The notes under the pieces: generated by a model
What the model was told of the DNA's origin: nothing
Databases searched by the model: none
The model's input: the letters and a program-made list of their open reading frames with translations, nothing else
NCBI RefSeq assembly: GCF_012999535.1
Contig: NZ_JABBWV010000009.1
Coordinates: 124,001-188,000 of the forward strand
Length of the DNA: 64,000 nt
Reading direction: 5' to 3'
Source of the DNA: Microbispora sp. H11081
Lineage (GTDB): Bacteria > Actinomycetota > Actinomycetes > Streptosporangiales > Streptosporangiaceae
Program-made: the position numbers and the translations under genes
In this document: piece after piece, positions 37,808 through 45,616 of the stretch
How positions within the stretch are numbered: the stretch's first letter is position 1
How the letters are laid out: each line of letters begins with the position of its first letter

Positions 37808-38749
37808 TCAGGAGCCGAGGAGCTCCTCGCGCCTCCGGGCGAGGGACTCCTGCTGATGGGTGAGCTCACCGCAGCGGGCGGAAAGCCGGCCGACCATCGC
37901 CGCGACCCACTCGGCCACCTCGCGGACGGCCTCCCCCGTGCGGGCGATCCGCTGGTGCTTGATGGCATCGGTGACGATGTTGTCGAAGAAGACGTCGGCG
38001 AACCAGCGGGTGTCCACCTTCGGCAACTGGGGCGCGGCGTGGACGCCGATGTCGGCCAGCTCGCGGGAGAACCGGTCGAGCGCACCCTGCGCGTGCCAGG
38101 CCGCCTCGTCGGCCTGGCGCAGGTGCCCGTGCTCGACCATGTCGGCGAAGCCGCCGCCGCTGAACATGTCCCAGGTCGAGGCGCCACGAGCGCCGCCCAG
38201 GTGCCGCAGGACGTAGCCGACCGCCTGTCCGGCGGCCGTCCCGGCCTGCTGCGCCTCCTGGTGCTCGCGCAGGTCGGCGCTGACGTCCGCCAGCCGGGCG
38301 GCGATGTCGGCCAGCTCCCGCCCGCGTGGATCGCCCGACTCGACGAGCATCCGCTCCTTGCGGGCGAGCAGCGCCTCCAGCTCGTGCTGCGGGTCGCCGA
38401 GCTCCGCGAGCGCCTGGTCGGTGGTCCTCAGATCGCCGGTGAGCCACTCCAGGCGGGTGCGCTGACCGGTGACCCGCTGGCGGACGGCCGCCGCCTCGGC
38501 CCGTTCCCGCGCGAGGCGCTCCTCCTTGCCGCCGGTCAGGCCCGCCAGGAAGGCGGCGAAGCCGCCCTGCTCCAGCTTGGCGACGTCGTGGTCCTCCTTG
38601 GCGAGCTGCCGCTCCAGATCCGCGAGCACGCCGCGGACGTCCTCTATCTGCGTGAGGAGAGTGGCGCGCTGCCGGGTGAGCCGGTCCCGGCGCCTGGCGC
38701 GCTCCCGCGCGTCCCGGATCTCGTCGTCGACAGCACTAAAAGGAGTCAC
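37808..38749 (-). CDS. Coiled-coil protein of unknown function
   Basis: The 313-residue protein is not recognised. Residues ~5-160 are strongly helical and charged with heptad spacing (RDARERARRRDRLTRQRATL, VLADLERQLAKEDHDVAKLEQ). The middle is Gly-rich (GGARGASTWDMFSGGGFADM), and the C-terminal half (~225-300) is again helical with the conserved-looking VDTRWFADVFFDNIVTDA. No signal peptide or membrane segment. The GTG at 38749 follows TGTGGAGT. Similar actinomycete proteins are annotated only as hypothetical. Confidence 0.7.
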   Translation of the reverse strand: MTPFSAVDDEIRDARERARRRDRLTRQRATLLTQIEDVRGVLADLERQLAKEDHDVAKLEQGGFAAFLAGLTGGKEERLARERAEAAAVRQRVTGQRTRLEWLTGDLRTTDQALAELGDPQHELEALLARKERMLVESGDPRGRELADIAARLADVSADLREHQEAQQAGTAAGQAVGYVLRHLGGARGASTWDMFSGGGFADMVEHGHLRQADEAAWHAQGALDRFSRELADIGVHAAPQLPKVDTRWFADVFFDNIVTDAIKHQRIARTGEAVREVAEWVAAMVGRLSARCGELTHQQESLARRREELLGS

Positions 38750-38851
38750 ACTCCACAGACGTCTGACGCATACCGGGATGTTCCCCTCCCCGAGCCCGGC
38801 CCCGCCGGGTCATCGGCCCGCTGGCCGCGCCCAGGCGCACTCCCCGCGCGA

Positions 38852-39910
38852 TCATGCGACCAGCAGGCCGGGGGTGTGGTGGGGGTTTCCGCCGTGACCG
38901 CCCGGCAGGCGGAGCCTGAGGCAGGACCGCGCGGCGGCCTCAGGCGTGAGACGCACCCGCAGAAACGCCCCCTCCCCGTGCGGCACGCCGGGCAGGGAGC
39001 CGCCGCCCGCGGCGCCTGCCCCGCGTCGGCTCTCCGGAGCCGGCGAGCCCGCCCCCACCGCCTCGAACCGCTCGCGGAACGCCTCCGGCGCGCCGGGCGG
39101 AAACCCCGGCTCAGCACCCGCCATGCGGACCGGAGCGCTCCGCGGGTCCGCTCCGCCGGACAGCACGGCGTACTCCGTCCCCGCGACGCGGAGGCGGCGG
39201 GCCACGCCGCGGCGGGGCGACCGGATCCCGCTGGACAACCAGGCGAGGTGGCCGGGCAGCAGCGCCTCGGCCACGGTACGCAGAACGGTCACCGAGCACA
39301 GGCTGTGCGCGCAGGCGAGGCCGGTCAGCGTGATCTCCGGCAGGCCGAAGCGCCGCAGGCCACGCGAGGTCGTCACAAGACACGAGCAGCCACCGTCGGC
39401 CTCGCCGCCCGCTCCCTCGGGTGCGGCGGCGCCGAGGCCGCAGGGCTCCCCCTCCGCGCAGGACACCCTCCAGCCCAGCCAGTCGTCGCCGAGATGGAAG
39501 TCCCGCCGCTCCCCCGGACAGTCGGTGCAGTGGTAGACAGCCGCACCGGTCAGCGGGTCGTACAACGCGCCGTGATACGCCTCGGCGATCCCGCGCGCGG
39601 CCGCCCGCGCGACCTGCGCGGCCTCGGGTTGCTCCGCTGTGGGGGCGGTGCTCGTCACCACCACGTGGTGACGAGCCCTTCTCACCCGTTTGAGGTCCTC
39701 GGCGCTCAGGTCCATGCGCCGCCATGGGGACCGCGCCGACCGGAACGCCTCGATCCTCAGCCGGGGCGTGCCGAGCGCGTCCCTGGCGGCGCGCCGGTGG
39801 GGCGGCCCCATCCGCCAGGGGACGATCGACGAGAGATCGGTCGGCGCTCTGTCCGTGACGACGACGAAGACCGACGAGGTCTGGGCGGGCACGGGATAGG
39901 TGATTCGCAT
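38852..39910 (-). CDS. Hypothetical actinomycete protein with Cys motifs
   Basis: The 352-residue protein is not recognised. The N-terminal part MRITYPVPAQTSSVFVVVTD looks beta-rich. The centre contains HCTDCPGERRDFHLGDDWLGW and a further set of cysteines (SCAEGEPCG, CSCLV), possibly metal-binding. The C-terminal third is Ala/Gly/Arg-rich and poorly ordered. The ATG at 39910 with GGAGGAGCC just before it is much better than the longer frame to 40123. The 268-bp spacer above it (39911-40178) shows no gene or clear signal. Confidence 0.6.
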   Translation of the reverse strand: MRITYPVPAQTSSVFVVVTDRAPTDLSSIVPWRMGPPHRRAARDALGTPRLRIEAFRSARSPWRRMDLSAEDLKRVRRARHHVVVTSTAPTAEQPEAAQVARAAARGIAEAYHGALYDPLTGAAVYHCTDCPGERRDFHLGDDWLGWRVSCAEGEPCGLGAAAPEGAGGEADGGCSCLVTTSRGLRRFGLPEITLTGLACAHSLCSVTVLRTVAEALLPGHLAWLSSGIRSPRRGVARRLRVAGTEYAVLSGGADPRSAPVRMAGAEPGFPPGAPEAFRERFEAVGAGSPAPESRRGAGAAGGGSLPGVPHGEGAFLRVRLTPEAAARSCLRLRLPGGHGGNPHHTPGLLVA

Positions 39911-40178
39911 GGCTCCTCCTCCGCGACGTGCTGCACCTGATACCGCCGAAGCGGCCGCGGGAAGTGCCGGGGGAGCAGCAGGCCCCGCACCTGTCGCTCC
40001 TCGCACTGCCGCAGGGCCACAGCCTGCGCGCACCAAGGGCCGCCCGTCGCACCCGAATACCGCTCTGTGGAATAGCAACCCGGCATAACCGGCGAAATCC
40101 CGCATTGCCCCACCGCGATCCACAGGCCGTGCCCCCCATCCCCGTCCAAGGCGGCCGGATGCGGCGAGAAGGACACCG

Positions 40179-40955
40179 TCATTGGCCCGGCCGCCGGCGC
40201 CCTGCCCCTTCCCGCCAGAGGGACGCCCACTGCCCGGCGGTCAGGTCCTTGGGCAGCGCGTGCGGCCTCACCCGCGCGTCACGCGCCCAGGCGCGTACGG
40301 CCTGGCGGTCCAGATATCCCGTGCGTTCGACGATCTCCGCGAGGCCGCGCCCGCGCCCCGTGAAGACCCGGCGCACGAGATCCTGGTACGGCCCTCGCTC
40401 GGCGACCAGGGGTTCGTCCCTGCGCGTCATGGTGATCAGGCCGCCGTCGACCGAGGGGGCGGGCCGGAACGAGCGGGCGGGCACGCGCGCGTGCACCTCG
40501 AACGCGTACCACGGCCACCAGGCGGCGGTCAGCATGCTGGCGCCGCCGACGCCGGCCCGCCGCCTGGCGACCTCCCACTGGACCAGCAGCACCGCCGTCC
40601 TCCACCCCGGCGCCGCGAGGAGCCGCCGCATGATCGAGGTCGTGAGATGGAACGGCAGGTTCCCGACGACCACGTGAGGATGCCGGGGCAACCGGAACCG
40701 CAGGATGTCGGCGTTGACGACGGTGACGTTCGCCGGGACACACCGCGCCAGATGGCGCGCCCTGCCGGGATCGACCTCGACCGCCGTCAGCGGCCTGCCG
40801 TACCTGCTCAGGGGGAACGTCAGCGCCCCGTCCCCCGCGCCGACCTCGACGATCGGCCCGGTCGTCTCCGCGACCAGTTCCCCGATGCGAGCGATGACCG
40901 TGCGGTCGACGAGGAAGTTCTGGCCGAGCTCGTGCCGTCCGCTCTGATGAACCAT
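40179..40955 (-). CDS. erm: Erm-type 23S rRNA adenine-N6 methyltransferase
   Basis: Methylates a 23S rRNA adenine (A2058 in known Erm enzymes), giving resistance to macrolides, lincosamides and streptogramin B. The 258-residue protein has the N-terminal HELGQNFLVDRTVI, SAM motif VEVGAGDGALTFPL and the catalytic VVGNLPFHLTTSIM; Asn-Leu-Pro-Phe is the Erm form, whereas KsgA/RsmA has NLPY. The ATG follows GCGGAG at 7-nt spacing. A putative WhiB7 promoter, leader peptide and hairpin lie upstream (41046-41145), indicating induction by ribosome-targeting antibiotics. Confidence 0.9.
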   Translation of the reverse strand: MVHQSGRHELGQNFLVDRTVIARIGELVAETTGPIVEVGAGDGALTFPLSRYGRPLTAVEVDPGRARHLARCVPANVTVVNADILRFRLPRHPHVVVGNLPFHLTTSIMRRLLAAPGWRTAVLLVQWEVARRRAGVGGASMLTAAWWPWYAFEVHARVPARSFRPAPSVDGGLITMTRRDEPLVAERGPYQDLVRRVFTGRGRGLAEIVERTGYLDRQAVRAWARDARVRPHALPKDLTAGQWASLWREGAGRRRPGQ

Positions 40956-41045
40956 GGAAGTGCTCCGCGAGTGCGCGATCGGAGCCGGGCAACGCGAAGC
41001 GCCGCACCGGCGAGGACACCGATGGCGGCGGAGCCGTACAAGAGG

Positions 41046-41076
41046 AAGGATCCGCCGCTACGAGCGGCGGATCCTT
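41046..41076 (-). terminator. Attenuator hairpin of the erm leader
   Basis: AAGGATCCGCCGCT (41046-41059) pairs perfectly with AGCGGCGGATCCTT (41063-41076) around a 3-nt loop. On the transcript the 5' arm lies inside leader codons 9-13, so a ribosome stalled there would melt the stem. It is followed by CCTCTTG and could terminate transcription, or separately end the upstream YibE/F transcript. Confidence 0.75.
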
Positions 41077-41099
41077 ATGAAGCATGCGAAGCAGCACAT
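41058..41099 (-). CDS. erm leader peptide
   Basis: A 13-codon open frame, MCCFACFIRIRRS, starts 7 nt after the TAGGGT -10 box and ends inside the hairpin loop region. It contains Arg-Ile-Arg, matching the Arg-x-Arg (+x+) motif at which macrolide-bound ribosomes are known to stall (as in ErmDL). The position and overlap with the hairpin are those of a ribosome-mediated attenuator. Translation from a leaderless ATG is inferred. Confidence 0.65.
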   Translation of the reverse strand: MCCFACFIRIRRS

Positions 41100-41106
41100 G
41101 GAGATC

Positions 41107-41145
41107 ACCCTAGCGAAGCCGACCGCGCCGGCCGCAAGCCATTTT
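41107..41145 (-). promoter_or_regulatory. WhiB7-type promoter of erm
   Basis: On the minus strand AAAAT (41145-41141), three bases (GGC), then the -35 TTGCGG (41137-41132), a 19-bp spacer, and the -10 TAGGGT (41112-41107). An AT-rich block three bases upstream of a TTG -35 element is the described WhiB7 recognition pattern of antibiotic-induced actinobacterial promoters. Confidence 0.65.
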
Positions 41146-41186
41146 GTTCCAGCGCCCGGCCGCTCCGATCGGCGGCGCACCTCGTT

Positions 41187-42491
41187 CTATCGGACGGGCC
41201 GATCCCTTTCCGTCCCGAACCCGGCGGGCCAGTAGCCCTCGGGGGAATCGTCCGGCTCGTCCCAAGCTGTCGCGCCCCGTCGGCGGCGCCCCGCCGGCTT
41301 CTCCCCCGAGCGCCGCCGGGGGGCCGCCAGGGCGGCCAGCGCGGTGGTCACGGGGACGGCCGCGATGAGTCCTAGGGTGCCGACGACGCTGCGGATGATC
41401 TCCTGGGCGAGGACGGGGTTGCGCAGCACGTCTCCGAGCGGCTGGTCGCCGACGCTGAACAGCAACAGCAGGGGCAGCGCCGCCCCGGCGTACGCGAGGA
41501 CGATCGTGTTGATCACGGAGGCGATGTGGGCCCGTCCGACGCGGGCGGCGGCCCGGTAGAGCCGCCCGAAGTCGTATCCGGGGTTGGCCACGGCCAGCTC
41601 CCGTACGGTGGCCGCCTGGGTCACCGTGACGTCGTCGAGCACGCCGAGTGCGCCGATGATGATCCCCGCGAGCAGCAGGCCCTGCCCGTTGATCCGATAG
41701 TTGCCGTTCAGCAGGAACGAGCTGTCGTCGGTGACCCCCGTGAGGTGCGCGACCTCGATGGCGAACGCGGACAGCAGACCGGTGAGCGCCAGGCTGACCA
41801 GCGTGCCGAGCACCGCCATCGACGTCGTGACCGTGAAGCCGTGGGTGAGGTACAGGACCGCCAGCATGATCGCGGCGGCGCCGGTGACGGCGACCAGGGT
41901 GGGATCCTCGCCGGCGAGGATCGCGGGGACGACGAACGTCAGCAGCAGGACGAAGGTCACGGCCAGCCCGACCAGCGCGGTCAGCCCCCGCCAGCGCCCG
42001 AAGGCGACGACCGCCAGGGCGAACGCGGCGACGAACAGCCACAGCGGCGTGGACCTGTCGTGGTCCGACAGCAGATACTCCGGCGCGTCGAGCGCGCCGT
42101 CCGGCAGGTGCACCAGCACGACGTCGTCACCGACCGCGAACCGCTGCGCGCCGGGGCCGGTGGGCAGCTCGGTGGTGACGGTCCGGCCCTCGTCGGGCCC
42201 GCCGGTGATCCTGACGCGGACGTCCCCGCAGGTAGCGGAGCCCGCCGCGGCGGCCTGCTCATCCGGCGAGGACGGGCACGGCTTGGCCGCGATCTCGGTG
42301 ACCGTCCCCTCGACCTGCCGCAGGGAGGGCGAGGACGAACCGTCCGGCCGGGCGCCGCCCGGCCACAGCCAGATCAGCGCGGCCACCGTCACCAGGGCGA
42401 CGGGGACGATGACGGCCAGCGTCGCCACCACGGTCCTGCGCGGGACGGGCGTGTGCGGAGCCGCCGTGGCGTGACTGTGGTTGGCGCCCAT
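41187..42491 (-). CDS. YibE/F-family membrane protein
   Basis: The 434-residue polytopic protein of the YibE/F family has one N-terminal helix (residues ~22-45), an extracytoplasmic beta-rich segment with two cysteines (~60-140), then about seven to eight helices including the conserved GALGVLDDVTVTQAATVREL and the following AHIASVINTIVLAYAGA. The family's function is not settled; transport has been suggested. The ATG at 42491 has GAGGAG 13 nt before it. The N-terminal HSHATAAPH stretch could bind metal. Confidence 0.82.
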   Translation of the reverse strand: MGANHSHATAAPHTPVPRRTVVATLAVIVPVALVTVAALIWLWPGGARPDGSSSPSLRQVEGTVTEIAAKPCPSSPDEQAAAAGSATCGDVRVRITGGPDEGRTVTTELPTGPGAQRFAVGDDVVLVHLPDGALDAPEYLLSDHDRSTPLWLFVAAFALAVVAFGRWRGLTALVGLAVTFVLLLTFVVPAILAGEDPTLVAVTGAAAIMLAVLYLTHGFTVTTSMAVLGTLVSLALTGLLSAFAIEVAHLTGVTDDSSFLLNGNYRINGQGLLLAGIIIGALGVLDDVTVTQAATVRELAVANPGYDFGRLYRAAARVGRAHIASVINTIVLAYAGAALPLLLLFSVGDQPLGDVLRNPVLAQEIIRSVVGTLGLIAAVPVTTALAALAAPRRRSGEKPAGRRRRGATAWDEPDDSPEGYWPAGFGTERDRPVR

Positions 42492-42585
42492 GTGGACGTA
42501 CGTCTCCTCGCGTCGGGTCGTGCCGATGGTAAAGCGCCGGGCGGGCGGCCCTGACCTCGGATACGGCCCGGTGACGGCCTCGCGG

Positions 42586-42945
42586 TCACCCGGGTTTCAG
42601 GGGCGGAGCCTTTCTGGCGGAGCCGCGATAGGTCTCGGGGTCGTACCGGCGCTCGCTGTCGTCCAGCTTGGCGTTGGCGGCCTCCGCGAGGTCGACGCCC
42701 AGCGCGTCGGCCAGCCTGACCAGATACAGCATCACGTCCCCGATCTCGGCGCGGACCCTGCGCAGGGCCTCCTCGTCGAGATCGCGTGACTCCTCGGGCG
42801 TCAGCCACTGGAACTCGGCCACCAGCTCCCCCGCCTCCCCGGCGAGGGCCATCGCCAGGTTCTTGGGCGTGTGGAACCTCTCCCAGTCACGCGCGCGTAC
42901 GAACTCGCGCAGCCGGGCGGCCAGGTGGTCCAGTTCACCGCTCAC
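42586..42945 (-). CDS. MazG-like nucleotide pyrophosphohydrolase
   Basis: The 119-residue all-alpha NTP pyrophosphatase, MazG/RS21-C6 type, is predicted to hydrolyse a (d)NTP to the monophosphate. The metal-binding acidic motifs are visible: GEAGELVAEFQW near residue 40 and AEIGDVMLYLVRLADAL near 67. The GTG at 42945 fits the family; 8 nt before it is TAGGGT (42959-42954), whose TAG is also the stop codon of the DNA methyltransferase gene, so it could have its own leaderless transcript as well as read-through. Confidence 0.88.
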   Translation of the reverse strand: MSGELDHLAARLREFVRARDWERFHTPKNLAMALAGEAGELVAEFQWLTPEESRDLDEEALRRVRAEIGDVMLYLVRLADALGVDLAEAANAKLDDSERRYDPETYRGSARKAPPLKPG

Positions 42946-42956
42946 GGCACCCGACC

Positions 42957-44951
42957 CTACTCGGCCGGTCCCACCGTTCCATGGGTGAGACCATCGGCCA
43001 GCAGCCTGACCAGGTCCTCGCCGAGCGCCGCCGCCTCGCGCAGGGCCGTCCGGAACTCGGCGAGCCGCCGGAACGCCTCGCCGTACCGGCGTTGCTCCTC
43101 CATCGGCAGCAGCGGCACCTCCGCACGCCGTACGTCCACCCGATAGCGCGACGACATGGAGCTGTAGTGACGCACGTTGATGGACGCGCAGAGAAAACCG
43201 GCCAGGAAGTCGGGGTCGAGCGCCCCGGGGTCGGGCCGTAGCAGCGACAGGTGAGGGCCGAGCAGCGCGTCGCCCTTCGCCAGCACCCGCGCGACCGGGA
43301 CGGCCGCGACCTGGGGCACCACGACGTCGCCGGGCCGTGTGACGATCCGCTTCGCCCCGGCGCACTCGGGAGTGCCCGTGGCGAAGCGGCCTTCGAGCAC
43401 GTCCTCGACGGTGAGCACCGGCGCCTCCAGCGGCGGCCCCTGCCCCGGTCTTGCGGGCGTCTGTTGTTCCAGGACCAGCATGCCGCGCCGCACCAGCTCG
43501 GGCAGCGGGACCAGGGTGAGCTCGTCAAGCGGCGGCCTCCCCGGCACGGGCATCATCCCGGTGACGGTCCCGAGCAGCCCGGCGAGACGGGAGCGGGCTC
43601 CGGCGATACGCTCCTGCGACAGGTCGTCGGCCGCCGTGGACAGGTGCCGTGCCGGGGTGAGATCCACGTCCTCGTCGAGCAGGTCGACGAGCGGGACCGA
43701 TCTGCTGACGCCCGGCTCGTCCAGCTCTCGCCCCGCGCCGAACTCGCGCCACGCCTCGACGGCCATCCGCGCGTAGTCGTCGGGGCTGCCGGAGGTGTCG
43801 ACCATCAGCACGTGGCTGGGCGTGCCCCCCTCGCCCGGCTGGCACAGGATCCACAGCGTCAGGCCGACCGCGACGTTGGGGATGCTGCCCTGCGGAAGCG
43901 CGATGACCGCGCGCAGCGCGCCGCGGCGCAGCAGCTGGGACCTGATCCGCCGGCCCGATCTGCGGCTGGCCACCGCCGGGGGCATGAGGAGCACGGCCAC
44001 GCCGCCGGGCGCCAGGTGCGCGAGCGCGTGCTGCACCCAGGCCAGCTCGGGCTCCACCCGCGGCGGCAGGCCGTACTCCCATCGGGGATCGGCCGCCAGC
44101 TCCTCGTATCCCCAGTTGCGGTCGTTGAACGGCGGGTTGCACACCACCGCGTCCACGAACTCGCCGGGGAACGCGTCCGCGCGCAGCGAGTCTCCCGCCC
44201 TGATCCTGGCGTTGTCGCAGCGCAGCGCGAGCCGTACGGCGGTGAGCCTGGCGGCGACGGGATCGACGTCCTGGCCGAGCAGCCGGGCCCCGGGCGAGCG
44301 CTCCAGCGCGCGGCCGAGGATGCGGCCGGAACCGCAGGCCGGGTCGAGCAACGAGCCGAACCCGTCGCCCACGAGGTCGAGCGTGAGTGTGACGATCTCG
44401 ACCGGGGTGGAGTAGACGCGCCGCGTGTGCACCTCGAAGTACCGCTCGCGCAGGAACTCGAAGGTGTCCCTGGCGCCGCGCTCGGCGGCCAGGCGGGCGA
44501 TCGAGCGGACGAGCGGCAGCCGGGTCACCGGAACGGTCTCGGGAAACGCCTCCGCACCCGCGGTCTTCACGCACGTCGCCCGCACCCGGGCCGGGAGCTC
44601 CCGCGCGACCGTCTCGTCGTCGGCGGCGGAGAGCGCGTCCCAGTCGCCGCCCTCGTGCCGTACGTACACCAGGAAGGCCCCGAGATCGGCGATCAGGTCG
44701 GCGAGGTCGTCGTCCTCGACGGTGGCGCGCAGATCCTGCCAGAGCCACTCGTCCGCGGGAAGTTCCCTGTCCTCGGCATGGCCGCGCAGCCACTCCCGGA
44801 CCTCCGCGAGCGAGAACACCGGGCTGGTCGAGGTGCCCCCCACGGGCTCGGGAAAGTCGTCGTGCCGGCGCCGCCAGTTGCTGACCGCGGCGCGTCCCAC
44901 GCCGGCCAGGCGGGCGATGTCCGCCGCGGTGACCGGTACATCTCGCAGCAC
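42957..44951 (-). CDS. N6-adenine DNA methyltransferase with N-terminal HTH and specificity-like C-terminus
   Basis: About 664 residues. A helix-turn-helix opens the protein (VTAADIARLAGVGRAAVSNW), followed by a helical region and a type I-like N6 methyltransferase domain with the SAM motif DPACGSG (~202) and catalytic NPPF (~268). The C-terminal ~200 residues resemble an HsdS half-specificity domain (PGDVVVPQVAAVPVARVL, VRRAEVPLLPMEEQRRYGEAF). There is no restriction subunit nearby, so it may be an orphan or a self-contained modification enzyme. The GTG at 44951 follows GGAAGGCGGAG; a TTG at 45017 would lengthen it. Confidence 0.8.
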   Translation of the reverse strand: MLRDVPVTAADIARLAGVGRAAVSNWRRRHDDFPEPVGGTSTSPVFSLAEVREWLRGHAEDRELPADEWLWQDLRATVEDDDLADLIADLGAFLVYVRHEGGDWDALSAADDETVARELPARVRATCVKTAGAEAFPETVPVTRLPLVRSIARLAAERGARDTFEFLRERYFEVHTRRVYSTPVEIVTLTLDLVGDGFGSLLDPACGSGRILGRALERSPGARLLGQDVDPVAARLTAVRLALRCDNARIRAGDSLRADAFPGEFVDAVVCNPPFNDRNWGYEELAADPRWEYGLPPRVEPELAWVQHALAHLAPGGVAVLLMPPAVASRRSGRRIRSQLLRRGALRAVIALPQGSIPNVAVGLTLWILCQPGEGGTPSHVLMVDTSGSPDDYARMAVEAWREFGAGRELDEPGVSRSVPLVDLLDEDVDLTPARHLSTAADDLSQERIAGARSRLAGLLGTVTGMMPVPGRPPLDELTLVPLPELVRRGMLVLEQQTPARPGQGPPLEAPVLTVEDVLEGRFATGTPECAGAKRIVTRPGDVVVPQVAAVPVARVLAKGDALLGPHLSLLRPDPGALDPDFLAGFLCASINVRHYSSMSSRYRVDVRRAEVPLLPMEEQRRYGEAFRRLAEFRTALREAAALGEDLVRLLADGLTHGTVGPAE

Positions 44952-45097
44952 GCCGCTCCGCCTTCCGCCAGTTGTCCGATCAGACCGGACCATATCCGAT
45001 GCATCGGACACGGGCAACGACGCGGCAAGTACTGGTTGATTGCGTCAACACATGCTCTAATGGACGCCAGGAGTCGGCATGGAAGGGAGCCAGGATC
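44952..45097. promoter_or_regulatory. Divergent spacer with two palindromes
   Basis: Between the methyltransferase and NYN genes lie the perfect palindrome TCCGATGCATCGGA (44995-45008) and the inverted repeat GTTGA-TTGCG-TCAAC (45035-45049). The methyltransferase's own HTH makes autoregulation through one of these plausible. AAGGGAGCCAGGATC precedes the NYN start. Confidence 0.5.
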
Positions 45098-45577
45098 GTG
45101 AGCACCCCCACCACGCGCCTCAGGTCGCTGCGACGCGGTCGCGCGATCCATCTCCTGGACATCGAGAACCTGACGGGGACCGCCCTCCCGACGACCCACG
45201 ACGTGCGAAGAGTCATGAACGCCTACCAGCGGACGGTGCCGGTCGGCCCGCTGGACCAGTTCATCGTGGCGGTCAACCACAACGCGCTCGTCTCCGTGGG
45301 CATCGCGCTGCGCGGGGTGCAGTTGCTGGCCCGCTCGGGACCGGACGGCGCCGACCACGCCCTCGACGAGGCGGCCCGTACGACGCGGGTGGACCTGCGG
45401 TTCGAACGGGCGGTTATCGGGTCCGGCGACGGCTACTTCGCCGGTCTGGCCCTCTGGCTGGCGGACTGCGGGCTGCACGTCACCGTCGCCTGCCAGCGCG
45501 CCTGCCTGAGCTGGCGGCTCTACACCGCGGTCCCCGACACGGTCACCTTCGAACTGCCCGTCGCCCAGGCCGCCTGA
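45098..45577 (+). CDS. NYN/PIN-like ribonuclease domain protein
   Basis: The 159-residue protein reads as a NYN (YacP-like PIN-fold) domain. The acidic metal-site positions are HLLDIENLTG near residue 22, DGADHALDEAA near 85, and GSGDGYFAGLA near 110. It would cleave RNA with a divalent metal. Divergent from the DNA methyltransferase across a palindrome-rich spacer, with MazG beyond, it may belong to a modification or defence-related unit; the connection is inferred. The GTG at 45098 follows a good ribosome site. Confidence 0.7.
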   Translation: MSTPTTRLRSLRRGRAIHLLDIENLTGTALPTTHDVRRVMNAYQRTVPVGPLDQFIVAVNHNALVSVGIALRGVQLLARSGPDGADHALDEAARTTRVDLRFERAVIGSGDGYFAGLALWLADCGLHVTVACQRACLSWRLYTAVPDTVTFELPVAQAA

Positions 45578-45616
45578 GGCCTACCCCCGCCGGAGCGGCG
45601 TGGGCAAGATGAGGGC

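Noticed and set aside
39911-40178. Hidden gene in the spacer between the Cys-motif protein and erm
   Set aside because: Frames here are short or antisense continuations without a ribosome site or family resemblance.
40179-40955. KsgA/RsmA housekeeping 16S methyltransferase
   Set aside because: The catalytic motif is NLPF rather than NLPY, and a drug-inducible leader lies upstream; Erm fits better.
42957-44951. Complete type I restriction-modification system
   Set aside because: No HsdR or separate HsdS gene is present within reach; only a methyltransferase with a specificity-like tail is supported.
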